Shown here piece after piece: positions 53,242 through 61,384 of a stretch of 64,000 nucleotides of DNA; the first letter of the stretch is position 1; every line of letters starts with the position of its first letter. The translations under genes and the position numbers were made by a program. A model generated the notes under the pieces. The model saw only the letters and a program-made list of their open reading frames with translations. It was not told where the DNA came from and searched no databases. The stretch comes from VXPQ01 sp964608315 (GTDB lineage: Bacteria > Bacteroidota > Rhodothermia > Rhodothermales > VXPQ01): contig CAZSNF010000002.1 of the NCBI GenBank assembly GCA_964608315.1, forward strand, positions 179,893 through 243,892, given 5' to 3'.

Positions 53242-54579
53242 ATGATAGAAGTCCATATGACTATTGAAGTTGTTGTTTTTCTGGTGTCTATCGTTGCTGT
53301 GGCGCTGCTAATCATACTGTTCCGGACACACAAGGCACTGCGTTCTGTTCGCAGGAAGTATGAACCAATCATCGAACTCGATGCTGAGATCCAAAAGCGT
53401 ACAAGCGAGCGAGATTCGGCTATCAAGGAGACGGAGGTGCTCCGGGAGGAGTACACCAATAAACGACAGATATTCGACAAACTCAAAGGGGAGGTTGCTC
53501 TGTACGAAGACAAAATGGCATTCATCGAAATGGGTGTTTATGAGCCCCATTTTGATTTTTCCGACCCGGAGGAATACAAGGACGAGATAAAGTGGGTTCG
53601 TGCTGAGCAGAAGGCCATGGTCAAAGACAAAACTGCCGTAATATGTACCACCCAATGGCAGGTCGAGGGTAGTGTTGCCAAGGGAAGGACAATGACCAAT
53701 AGAAACATTCGACTGACACTGCGTGCATTCAATGGGGAATGCGATGTTGCCATAGCGAATACGCGATGGAATAATGCTGTTGCTATGGAAAAGCGTATTC
53801 GCCGGGCTGCTGAGCAAATAGACAAAATGAACAAGAGCAATACTATCTTCATCGAGGATGATTATGTCGATCTGAAAATAAGGGAATTGCGCCTGACGCA
53901 TGAATACAGGGAACGTCAGCAGGAAGAGAAAGAACGCCGGCGTGAACAAGCCAGATTGGAACGCGAGGAAAAAAAGCTCATCGAGGAGGCGAAACAAGCT
54001 GCACGAGAGGAAGAGGCCAAGCGCAAACTGCTAGAAAAAGCTCGTGCCGATGCCGAAAAAGATGCCCAAAACGCTGAATTACAGGAGCGCGTTGCGCAAC
54101 TAGAGCGCGACCTTGAAGACGCACATGCCAAGACCGAACGCGCAAAGTCAATGGCAGAGCAAACACGTATTGGTCATGTATATGTAGTTTCCAACATAGG
54201 ATCGTTCGGCGAAAATGTTGTCAAGATCGGTATGACACGCCGAGTAAACCCAGATGATCGAATTAAGGAATTGGGTGACGCCTCTGTGCCTTTCATATTT
54301 GATACCCATGCAATGATCTACACAGAAGATGCACCTGCAATGGAGACGGAGTTACACAAGCGCTTTCATGCCCGCCGTGTCAATGCGGTAAACATGCGTA
54401 AGGAATTTTTCCGTGTCAGTCTTGAAGAAGTTGCGGCGGCAATCAGGGAATTGGATCCCAATGCCTCCTTTGCCATGGATGTCGAGGCCAGAGAATACAT
54501 GGAGACAATCGCTTTCTATGAACGCGAAAATCAAGACACTAAAATCGAGTTGGAAGCAGAGTTTCCACTGTCGATATAA
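53242..54579 (+). CDS. DUF4041 - GIY-YIG (T5orf172) protein, membrane-anchored coiled coil
   Basis: A ~445-residue protein. A single N-terminal TM (VVVFLVSIVAVALLIILF) is followed by a coiled coil (SERDSAIKETEVLREEY), a DUF4041 domain (ALYEDKMAFIEMGVYEPHFDFSD ... RNIRLTLRAFNGECD), a long charged coiled coil (RERQQEEKERRREQ to QERVAQLERDLEDA), and a C-terminal GIY-YIG-like domain: GHVYVVSNIGSFGENVVKIG then TRRVNPDDRIKELGD and ELHKRFHARRVN. This architecture occurs in phage and bacterial defence-associated proteins; it may be a DNA nuclease held at the membrane. ATG 53242 (or 53257). The gene is AT-rich compared with its neighbours. Confidence 0.85.
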   Translation: MIEVHMTIEVVVFLVSIVAVALLIILFRTHKALRSVRRKYEPIIELDAEIQKRTSERDSAIKETEVLREEYTNKRQIFDKLKGEVALYEDKMAFIEMGVYEPHFDFSDPEEYKDEIKWVRAEQKAMVKDKTAVICTTQWQVEGSVAKGRTMTNRNIRLTLRAFNGECDVAIANTRWNNAVAMEKRIRRAAEQIDKMNKSNTIFIEDDYVDLKIRELRLTHEYRERQQEEKERRREQARLEREEKKLIEEAKQAAREEEAKRKLLEKARADAEKDAQNAELQERVAQLERDLEDAHAKTERAKSMAEQTRIGHVYVVSNIGSFGENVVKIGMTRRVNPDDRIKELGDASVPFIFDTHAMIYTEDAPAMETELHKRFHARRVNAVNMRKEFFRVSLEEVAAAIRELDPNASFAMDVEAREYMETIAFYERENQDTKIELEAEFPLSI

Positions 54580-54615
54580 GATCATTCCAAAGACTAAAAC
54601 AAACCCGCAAATGGC

Positions 54616-54834
54616 ATGAGGATAGACAGTGTGCGGCCTAAGCAAAAACAAAGAATAGAAGCCGTGAACGAAAAGCCGCCTCAGGGTTGCTTTATCATAA
54701 TATGCTGTCTTGTATCCCTTGGAATTGCCTGTGTTATATGTGGGAGTTGCGGAGGTGCGGCCAGCGCGACGAGTGAGGGGAAAGGGCAGCATTCAATATT
54801 GGCCACTACCTGCTGGCTGGTCGCGGATTCATAA
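54616..54834 (+). CDS. Possible small membrane peptide after the GIY-YIG gene
   Basis: A 72-codon frame from an ATG at 54616, 36 bases after the DUF4041 gene. It contains one strongly hydrophobic, cysteine-rich segment (GCFIIICCLVSLGIACVICG) preceded by basic residues, then a small Ala/Gly/Ser tail. It could be a real small membrane protein or toxin-like peptide, or chance. I do not recognise it. The remaining bases to 55114 hold no gene or RNA that I can support. Confidence 0.35.
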   Translation: MRIDSVRPKQKQRIEAVNEKPPQGCFIIICCLVSLGIACVICGSCGGAASATSEGKGQHSILATTCWLVADS

Positions 54835-55114
54835 TCAACACTGCCAAATCGCTGTCGTTTTAAAGAGAAGGCGGCACACTGTATTGAAAATTTGCCTCCC
54901 TACCCAACGGGAGGAAACGGGCAATTCCCGAATGCGGAAAAAGTCATTGATTCGTACCGCTCCGTATTGCCAGGTCCTGATCGTACATGGCATAGAGATG
55001 TGCGAGAGATGATCGCACTCTGATCTCGTTGAAGAGACCAAGGCCATTATCGCGTAAGGCGAACTACGGGACAGAATACCTCTGAATAGGATGCCATCCT
55101 CCGGTTGAAGCAAA

Positions 55115-56476
55115 TCACCGCCTCGCTTCCGCATCGAACGCCTCCATGGCGGCCTGCAAGCGGGCTGCCAGGTCCGGATACATATCCGCCCGGTCGTACT
55201 TCTCCTCGGGATCCTCGTCCAGATGATACAGGGCCGGTTCCCCTTGCGCTCCATCGGGCGCAGGGGCAATCCGCAGTTTCCAGGGGCCTTCCCGCACCGC
55301 TTCGATCCGGTCCCCCAGATAATAATAGAAGACGTCTCTCGGAGACGAGGCGGCCCGCGTCGTCAGGAAGGGAAGCGCGCTGGTTCCGTCGAGATTATCC
55401 GGCGCCGCAAGGCCCGCTGCCTCCAGCAGGGTCGGGAACACATCCAGCGTGGCCAGCATGTCGGCGGAGACGCGCCCTGCCGGAATCCGCCCCGGCCAGC
55501 GGGCAATGAACGGCACCCGGAAGCCGCCCTCGAACGTGGTGCCCTTGTATCCGCGCAAGGGCCCCGCCGATCCGCTGTGCCACGGCTTGACGGGCTCGTG
55601 CAGCGGCATCATGTCGGTCTGGAACATGCGATCCGGCATGGCCTGCCACGGCCCGTTGTCGCTGGTGAAGATCACAAGCGTGCGCTTGTCCAGTCCCTGG
55701 GCCTTGAGCGTAGCCAGAATTTCTCCCACGCTCCAGTCGATCGTTTCGATGACGTCTCCGTACCGCCCCTTGCGGGACCGCCCGTCCCGGTGCGGCGCCG
55801 CGTAGACGGGCACATGCGGCATCCCGTACGCCAGATACAGGAAGAAAGGCTCCGCCCCGGCCTCCTCGATGAAGCGGACGGCTTCTTTCGTGTACGTAAC
55901 GGTCAGCGTGTCCTGGTTCAGGGGTTCGCGAATCGGCTCCAGGTCCCTGAACATGTACAGCGGTACGTCGGTCTGCACCCACGGGCGGATCATGTCGTTG
56001 CTGTAGCGCAGGCCGTAATACCCGTCGAACCCCCGCGAGACAGGCATGTAGGCGTCCTCCGCGTGTCCGAGATGCCATTTCCCGATCATCATGGTCCGGT
56101 AGCCATGTTCCTGCAGCGGCTCCCCTATCAGCGTTTCGTCGAGTGGCAGCCCGTTTTTCGAATCCGGCCCGAGATTATGCGGGAGGTGGCGGATCGGGTA
56201 GCGGCCCGTGAGCAAGCCGCCCCGGGACGGCGTACAGACCGCCGCGGTCACATAGAAGGAGGTCAGGCGGATTCCTTCGTCGGCCATGCGGTCAAGCTGC
56301 GGCGTACGTATGGTCGGATTCCCGTAACTGCTCAGGTCTCCGTATCCCATGTCGTCGGCAAACAGCACGATGATGTTCGGGGGGGCGTCCGGCGCTTGTC
56401 CGAGGGCGTCTGCATGCGTGAACAACGCCGGCAGGCATAGCATGACCGGCAAGAGGGCCGGTATCTTGTGCTTCAT
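55115..56476 (-). CDS. Secreted sulfatase (CTPSR)
   Basis: A 453-residue sulfatase; the ATG at 56476 gives a signal peptide (KIPALLPVMLCLPALFTHADA); a start 7 codons upstream is possible. Motifs: NIIVLFADDMGYGDLSSYG, active site CTPSRGGLLTG (Cys to formylglycine), MIGKWHLG, FFLYLAYGMPH and VIFTSDNGPWQ. LRGYKGTTFEGGFRVPFIARWPG is the conserved C-side element. It is likely a polysaccharide or arylsulfatase. It follows another sulfatase gene (start 58031) on the same strand, with 112 bases between. Confidence 0.94.
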   Translation of the reverse strand: MKHKIPALLPVMLCLPALFTHADALGQAPDAPPNIIVLFADDMGYGDLSSYGNPTIRTPQLDRMADEGIRLTSFYVTAAVCTPSRGGLLTGRYPIRHLPHNLGPDSKNGLPLDETLIGEPLQEHGYRTMMIGKWHLGHAEDAYMPVSRGFDGYYGLRYSNDMIRPWVQTDVPLYMFRDLEPIREPLNQDTLTVTYTKEAVRFIEEAGAEPFFLYLAYGMPHVPVYAAPHRDGRSRKGRYGDVIETIDWSVGEILATLKAQGLDKRTLVIFTSDNGPWQAMPDRMFQTDMMPLHEPVKPWHSGSAGPLRGYKGTTFEGGFRVPFIARWPGRIPAGRVSADMLATLDVFPTLLEAAGLAAPDNLDGTSALPFLTTRAASSPRDVFYYYLGDRIEAVREGPWKLRIAPAPDGAQGEPALYHLDEDPEEKYDRADMYPDLAARLQAAMEAFDAEARR

Positions 56477-56588
56477 GATTGTCGGGAGCAGGATCATGTC
56501 GTGTCTCGTATCGGTTCAGACGCCGCGTTCTTGCGTCCGTTACAATTCGCCGCATGGCGGCAAAGCGTTCCGCGCGCCGCATTCGGGA

Positions 56589-58031
56589 TCATTCGTAGGG
56601 ATTTTTGAATACCTCCATCTCCGGTTCCGTTCGAACCTCCTCGATCAATGCCTCGAGGCGCTGCACCACGTCCGGATATCTTTCGGAGAGATCGTGATAT
56701 TCCCCGATGTCGCGGCTCAGATCGTACAGTTCGGTCACATGGCGCTCCGGAGTCCAGACGCGAAGCAGTTTCCAGTCGCCCTGCCGCACGGCCTGGGAGT
56801 ATCTCGCCTCCATGTTGTTGCGGTGCTCCCAGTAGAGCGCGCGATGCATGGGGACCGGACCGGCGTCCGTGAGCAGGCCCGTCATGGACAGGCCGTCCAT
56901 GGGCGGAGTATCCGCCCCGGCGAAGGCGGCAAGCGTGGGGAAGATATCCCACATGGCCCAGGGGTGGTCGCTGACTCCCCCGGACGGTACGTAGCCCGGC
57001 CCCCATGCGAGCATCGGGACGCGGATGCCGCCTTCGTACAGGTCCCGCTTGATGCCCCGGAGGGGGCCGTTGGATTCGAAATAGCCGGGGTCCGCCCCGC
57101 CTTCGCCGTGCGGGCCGTTGTCGCTGGTGAAGAGCACGATGGTATCCTCGCCCAGCCCCAGTTCCTCGACCCGGTCCAGAATGCGCCCGATGTCCCGGTC
57201 GAGGCGGGTGACCATGGCGGCGTGCGCGGCGTGCGGCGTGGGCTGGCCCCGGTACGTCCCGATGACTCCGCAGCACGGAAAGGGCGGATCCGGCGCCATG
57301 CGGCTGCGCCCGTTTTCGTCCCGGAACGGAGCGATATCCTCTTCCGGGACGAGCAATTCCGCATGCACGAGGGCGAACGGCAGGTACAGAAAGAAGGGCT
57401 CTTCCCGGTTCGCCTCGATAAAATCAAGCGCTGCTTCCACGAAAAGAGCGTGGGTGTACTGCGTCGTATCCACGTCGATGCGCACCGTTTCGCCGTCCTG
57501 TATTTCGAACAGATGATCCGTGTAGTAGGAATGCGCATGGACATGCCGCAAATACCCGAGGAAGGCGTCGAAGCCCTGGCGGTGCGGCAAGCCGGATTCG
57601 TTGTCTTCGGCCAGGCCCCACTTGCCGAACATGCCCGTGGCGTACCCGGCCTGTTTCAGGGCTTTGGGCAGGGTCCGGTCCTCTTCCCGCAACGAGGCGC
57701 CCGCATTTCCCCGCACGAGGGCGCTCCCCATGTGCGCGCCGGTCATGAGCGACCAGCGCGAAGGGGCGCACACCGTATTCCCCGCATAAAATGCGGTGAA
57801 TAAGGCGCCTTCTTCGGCCATGCGGTCCAGCCGGGGCGTGGCGAAGCGTTTCTGTCCGTAGACGCTCAGGTCGCCGTAGCCGAGATCGTCGGCCAGAATG
57901 AACACGATATTCGGAGCGCGGCGGAGGGCCGGGGGATCGTCCGGGGCCTGGGCCCTCGCAAACAGGGCGGGAATGGCGGCGGCCAGCGCAAGCAGCGCGA
58001 CCGGGCGACGCAAGAAAAGCGGAAAACGCAT
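56589..58031 (-). CDS. Secreted sulfatase (CAPSR)
   Basis: A 480-residue sulfatase with signal peptide MRFPLFLRRPVALLALAAAI. Motifs: NIVFILADDLGYGDLSVYG, CAPSRWSLMTG (C88), GMFGKWGLAED, VHAELL and VLFTSDNGPHGEGG, and LRGIKRDLYEGGIRVPMLAWGPG. Two further Cys (PFPCCGVIG) sit in an insertion not seen in the neighbouring sulfatases. The ATG at 58031 is preferred; the longer frame enters element copy C. Closest in layout to the sulfatase at 37529; the two may be paralogues. Confidence 0.94.
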   Translation of the reverse strand: MRFPLFLRRPVALLALAAAIPALFARAQAPDDPPALRRAPNIVFILADDLGYGDLSVYGQKRFATPRLDRMAEEGALFTAFYAGNTVCAPSRWSLMTGAHMGSALVRGNAGASLREEDRTLPKALKQAGYATGMFGKWGLAEDNESGLPHRQGFDAFLGYLRHVHAHSYYTDHLFEIQDGETVRIDVDTTQYTHALFVEAALDFIEANREEPFFLYLPFALVHAELLVPEEDIAPFRDENGRSRMAPDPPFPCCGVIGTYRGQPTPHAAHAAMVTRLDRDIGRILDRVEELGLGEDTIVLFTSDNGPHGEGGADPGYFESNGPLRGIKRDLYEGGIRVPMLAWGPGYVPSGGVSDHPWAMWDIFPTLAAFAGADTPPMDGLSMTGLLTDAGPVPMHRALYWEHRNNMEARYSQAVRQGDWKLLRVWTPERHVTELYDLSRDIGEYHDLSERYPDVVQRLEALIEEVRTEPEMEVFKNPYE

Positions 58032-58054
58032 GGAATGAGCGCAGGGGAAGCGGT

Positions 58055-58074
58055 TATAATCAGAGTATCCCTTA
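58055..58074. repeat. Second repeat type, end fragment
   Basis: TTATAATCAGAGTATCCCTT; its reverse complement resembles the start of the repeat at 50383 (AAGG...CTCTGAT...AACCGC). It sits ~65 bases before element copy C, as a similar fragment sits before copy B. Confidence 0.45.
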
Positions 58075-58137
58075 ATACGAACGAAGCGGCACATTATCAA
58101 TTCGCGGCGGGGGAATCCGGCTCGCCGCGTCTTTTTC

Positions 58138-58371
58138 GAGGACACTCTGATTAAATCTGCAAAGTTCAGAGGCTGCGAGGAGCGCGCTGGCAAGGAATGA
58201 CGAAGCAATGCGGCAGGCCCCGCATAATGAGGAATGACACAGCCAGCGCGCTTCACGTTCGCCATACCCAGAATCCTTAACGTTTACCGCTGATTTCAAC
58301 GACGCCTGCACAATGTCCTGCACACACGAACGCGAAGCGCTGATCGAAGCAGATTTAATCAGCATATCCTT
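58138..58371 (+). mobile_element. MITE-like element, copy C
   Basis: A 234-bp copy of the family. Ends: GAGGACACTCTGATTAA (58138-58154) and TTTAATCAGCATATCCTT (58354-58371). The interior is collinear with copy B with small deletions: AAAGTTCAGAGGCTGCGAGG, GGCAAGGAATGACGAAGCAA, AATGAGGAATGACACAGCCA, GAAGCGCTGATCGAAGCA. It fills much of the 58032-58454 gap between divergent genes. Confidence 0.85.
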
Positions 58372-58454
58372 GAGAACATCCCGGCGGGAGCGAAGGTAAG
58401 CGAGACATTGTTTCATTGCCCTCCCCGTTTTCGCCGCTTTTCGACTTTACGACA

Positions 58455-59402
58455 ATGTCCGCCCAGGTCCACGTGCATGATCTCTGGAAAGCGTACGGCG
58501 GCGTGCAAGCCGCCTGCGGGGTGACGTTCGATGTGGCGGCGGGCGAGATTTTTGGCCTGCTGGGCCCGAACGGCGCGGGAAAAACCACCACGGTCGAGTG
58601 TATGCTGGGACTGCGACAGCCGGACCGGGGGAGCGTACGGATAGGCGGGATCGATGCCCGGCGGCGTCCGCGCGATATGCAGCAGCGCATTGGCGCGGCG
58701 CTTCAGACGAACGCCTTGCAGGACAAGATCACGCCCCGGGAAGCGCTCCGGCTCTTTGGTTCGTTTTACCGCGAGGCGGAAGCGCCCGACGCCCTCTTGC
58801 AGCGATTTGCGCTGGAGGATCGGGCCGACGCGCCCTTCCATGCCTTGTCGGGAGGGCAGCGCCGGCGGCTGGCGCTGGCGCTGGCGTTCGTTAACCGGCC
58901 CGCAGTGGTGTTGCTGGACGAACCGACGACGGGCCTGGACCCGTCTTCGCGCCGCGACCTGCACAAGCGCATTCTGGACATGAAAGCGGAGGGGCGGACC
59001 GTGTTGCTCACCACGCATTACATGGAGGAAGCAGAAACCCTGTGCGACCGCGTGGCGATCATGCGGCGCGGCGGGCTCGTTGCGCAAGGCGCCCCCCGCG
59101 ATCTGACAAGCCGCCTGAGCGCAGCGCCCTCGGTCCACCTCGAAACGTCCGACCCGCTGCCGACGGAGACCTTCGCGGACATCGAGGGGGTGCGCGATCT
59201 GGAACAGGCGGGTCGTACGGTCCGGTTTCGGGCGGAGCATGTGTCCCGGACCCTCGCCGAACTGACGAAACAGATGGAAACGGCGGGCGTCGGGATCGTC
59301 GAGTTGCATGTCCAGCGGGCGACGCTGGAGGAGGTGCTTATCGAGTTGACGCGGGAGGAAGGCGACGCGCCGAACGAACCGCATGGAGGGCCGCCGGCAT
59401 GA
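58455..59402 (+). CDS. ABC transporter ATP-binding protein
   Basis: A 315-residue ABC-2-type ATPase. ATG at 58455 (MSAQVHVHDLWKAYGG). Walker A FGLLGPNGAGKTTTVE, Q-loop region, signature LSGGQRRRLALALAF, Walker B AVVLLDEPTTGLDPSSR, and H-loop LTTHYMEEAETLCDRVAI. A C-terminal domain of ~90 residues (VHLETSDPLPTE) follows as in DrrA/CcmA-like exporters. Its stop overlaps the permease start by four bases (ATGA). Likely exports a drug, lipid or polysaccharide component. Confidence 0.95.
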   Translation: MSAQVHVHDLWKAYGGVQAACGVTFDVAAGEIFGLLGPNGAGKTTTVECMLGLRQPDRGSVRIGGIDARRRPRDMQQRIGAALQTNALQDKITPREALRLFGSFYREAEAPDALLQRFALEDRADAPFHALSGGQRRRLALALAFVNRPAVVLLDEPTTGLDPSSRRDLHKRILDMKAEGRTVLLTTHYMEEAETLCDRVAIMRRGGLVAQGAPRDLTSRLSAAPSVHLETSDPLPTETFADIEGVRDLEQAGRTVRFRAEHVSRTLAELTKQMETAGVGIVELHVQRATLEEVLIELTREEGDAPNEPHGGPPA

Positions 59403-61006
59403 CGTACGCTTTTCTGATCGAATTGCGGCTCTATTACCGGAACCGGATGGCCCTGATTTACGGCTATCTTTTCCCGCTCATTTTTCTGGCGGCTTTTCTG
59501 GTGCTCTACCGGCACGAACCAGTCCCGCTGGTCAACCACATGGGAGAACTGCTTACCGTGACGGCGCTTGGCGGAGCCTGCTTCGGCCTGCCGACGTCCA
59601 TGGTGGGCGAGCGGGAGCGTGGGGTCTGGCGCCGGTACCGGGCGACGCCCGTTTCCACCTTGCGCCTCGTGCTGACGACCGTGGCGGCCCGATATCTGGT
59701 GCTGCTTACCGCCGCGGCGCTTCAGGTTGCGCCGGCCATGCTTCTTGGCATGCCGTTTCCCGATCACATCGCCGGGCTGTGGGTCGCTTTCACGTTCGTG
59801 TCCTTCGCCTTTCTCGGGTTGGGTCTGGTTATCGCCATGCTGGCGGATACGGTGCCGGCCGTACAGGCCCTCGGGCAGTCCATTTTCCTCCCGATGCTGA
59901 TCATTGGCGGAGTGGCCGTGCGCATCGAAAGCCTGCCCGAATGGGCGCAGCATCTGTCCGCCTTTTTCCCCGGCCGCTATGCGGTCGAGGCGATACAGGC
60001 CACAGTGAATGGAGGCGGGCTGAGCGAGGCGGGCTTCCCGTTGCTGGCCCTGCTGCTGATCGGGGCCGCCGGCTGCCTTGCCTCGGCGAAAATGTTTCGA
60101 TGGGATACGCGGGAGCGCGGCGGCGCGGCGCGCGGCAAGGCCTGGGCGACCGCAGCGCTGGCGGGCTGGATGCTGGCGGGCGTACTGGCGGAAACGACGG
60201 GCCGCGTCCTGCCCGGCGGACGATTGCCCGCCGACGGCGTATCGTCGCTCGCCGAAACGCTGCGTTCTGCGGACGCAGGCAGCGCGGATTCCGCAAAAGC
60301 GCAAAAACCCATTGACGCATACGGAACCGAAGCGGATTCGGTTACAATGGCCGGGAGCGAAGTGGATTTCACAGATAATAAAGATGCGTCGCCGGAACCG
60401 TTCGATGCGTCCGATGCCGCTGCTCCGCCCGAAGAACCCGCAGACGCCGCCCCTGGAGGGCAAGCCGCAGCGCCTCTCCCGCTGCCTCCCGTTATCGACT
60501 ACCCGGATTTCTGGGAAGAAGTGACCCTGGAGGATATCGACCGCGACATCCGGTTCGACGCGCTGCCCTACGATCAGGGACTGGAGGCGCCGGTGGCCGC
60601 CCTGGACGAACCCGTGTATCCCGATATCGAGGCGACGATCCAGTGCATTCGCGAAGACCTTGAAGTATGGCCGCCCGCCTGGACGGCGGACCCGGTTCAG
60701 CGGGCGCGCAACGTGCTGTTCGTGGCGGCGGTTCCGGACATGTACCAGATGAGCGGGATCGAACGATGGGTTCCGCACGCCGTGTTCGAGCACCTGGCGA
60801 ATGCGCACCCCGAAGACGAATTGATCAAGGTGCTCTACTGGATTGCGTTCAACCCCTACGAGGGGGACGTTTTCGCAGCCAGTCAACTCGAAGAGACGTG
60901 CCTGCGGCTCGGCGCCCCCGATGACATGGCCACGCTTCAGCAACGGACCGGGTGGTACGCAGCCAAACTGCTGGGCCGGATCACCGGACATATCGAGGCG
61001 AGGTAG
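59399..61006 (+). CDS. ABC-2 permease with long C-terminal soluble extension
   Basis: A 535-residue protein. Residues 1-~245 are an ABC-2 permease with six hydrophobic segments (e.g. MALIYGYLFPLIFLAAFLVL; ATPVSTLRLVLTTVAARYLV; SIFLPMLIIGGVAVRIESLPEWAQHLSAFFPGRYAVEAI). A seventh hydrophobic segment (~265-282, TAALAGWMLAGVLAETTG) leads to an acidic Ala/Pro/Asp-rich linker (~290-350) and a ~180-residue folded part (YPDFWEEVTLEDIDRDIRF ... CLRLGAPDDMA) of unknown fold. Normal ABC-2 permeases stop at ~250 residues, so this is a fusion. The soluble part probably lies in the periplasm. Confidence 0.9.
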   Translation: MTYAFLIELRLYYRNRMALIYGYLFPLIFLAAFLVLYRHEPVPLVNHMGELLTVTALGGACFGLPTSMVGERERGVWRRYRATPVSTLRLVLTTVAARYLVLLTAAALQVAPAMLLGMPFPDHIAGLWVAFTFVSFAFLGLGLVIAMLADTVPAVQALGQSIFLPMLIIGGVAVRIESLPEWAQHLSAFFPGRYAVEAIQATVNGGGLSEAGFPLLALLLIGAAGCLASAKMFRWDTRERGGAARGKAWATAALAGWMLAGVLAETTGRVLPGGRLPADGVSSLAETLRSADAGSADSAKAQKPIDAYGTEADSVTMAGSEVDFTDNKDASPEPFDASDAAAPPEEPADAAPGGQAAAPLPLPPVIDYPDFWEEVTLEDIDRDIRFDALPYDQGLEAPVAALDEPVYPDIEATIQCIREDLEVWPPAWTADPVQRARNVLFVAAVPDMYQMSGIERWVPHAVFEHLANAHPEDELIKVLYWIAFNPYEGDVFAASQLEETCLRLGAPDDMATLQQRTGWYAAKLLGRITGHIEAR

Positions 61007-61045
61007 GCAATTTTGGCGGTTGCGTTCCGTATATCGTATATTATC

Positions 61046-61110
61046 AGAACGCTCTGATCAAAACCACTTCGCTCAGTGCGCCGCTTTCGCGCTTAAAGGA
61101 CGTCATGATT
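61046..61110. repeat. Second repeat type, copy 2
   Basis: AGAACGCTCTGATCAAAACC, ACTTCGCT and AAAGGACGTCATGATT aligned to the copy at 50383. It follows the ABC permease stop by 40 bases. The rest of 61007-61384 shows no gene; the sequence up to the sulfatase start has no other feature I can support. Confidence 0.6.
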
Positions 61111-61384
61111 CTATGGAAGCATTGCCCTCGGGACTGTACCTGCGCCGATAAAGTGTTCGTCCGCAACGATTGGCAGCGCCGCGCACATGGGACGCTTCGT
61201 GCGCGTCCGATGAGGGTCTGGCCCTGGCGAACAGGGCCGCAGCCCGTCGTCAATGCGAATAAATGATTATGGAATCGCGCGCCGCGTCGGTTTTTGCCCG
61301 ATAAATTTCCCGAAAACGACATTTTTGCTTCCCATCGGGTCCGACGCGCATCGCTCCCGTTTCCAGACCTGCCCGCATCGCAAC

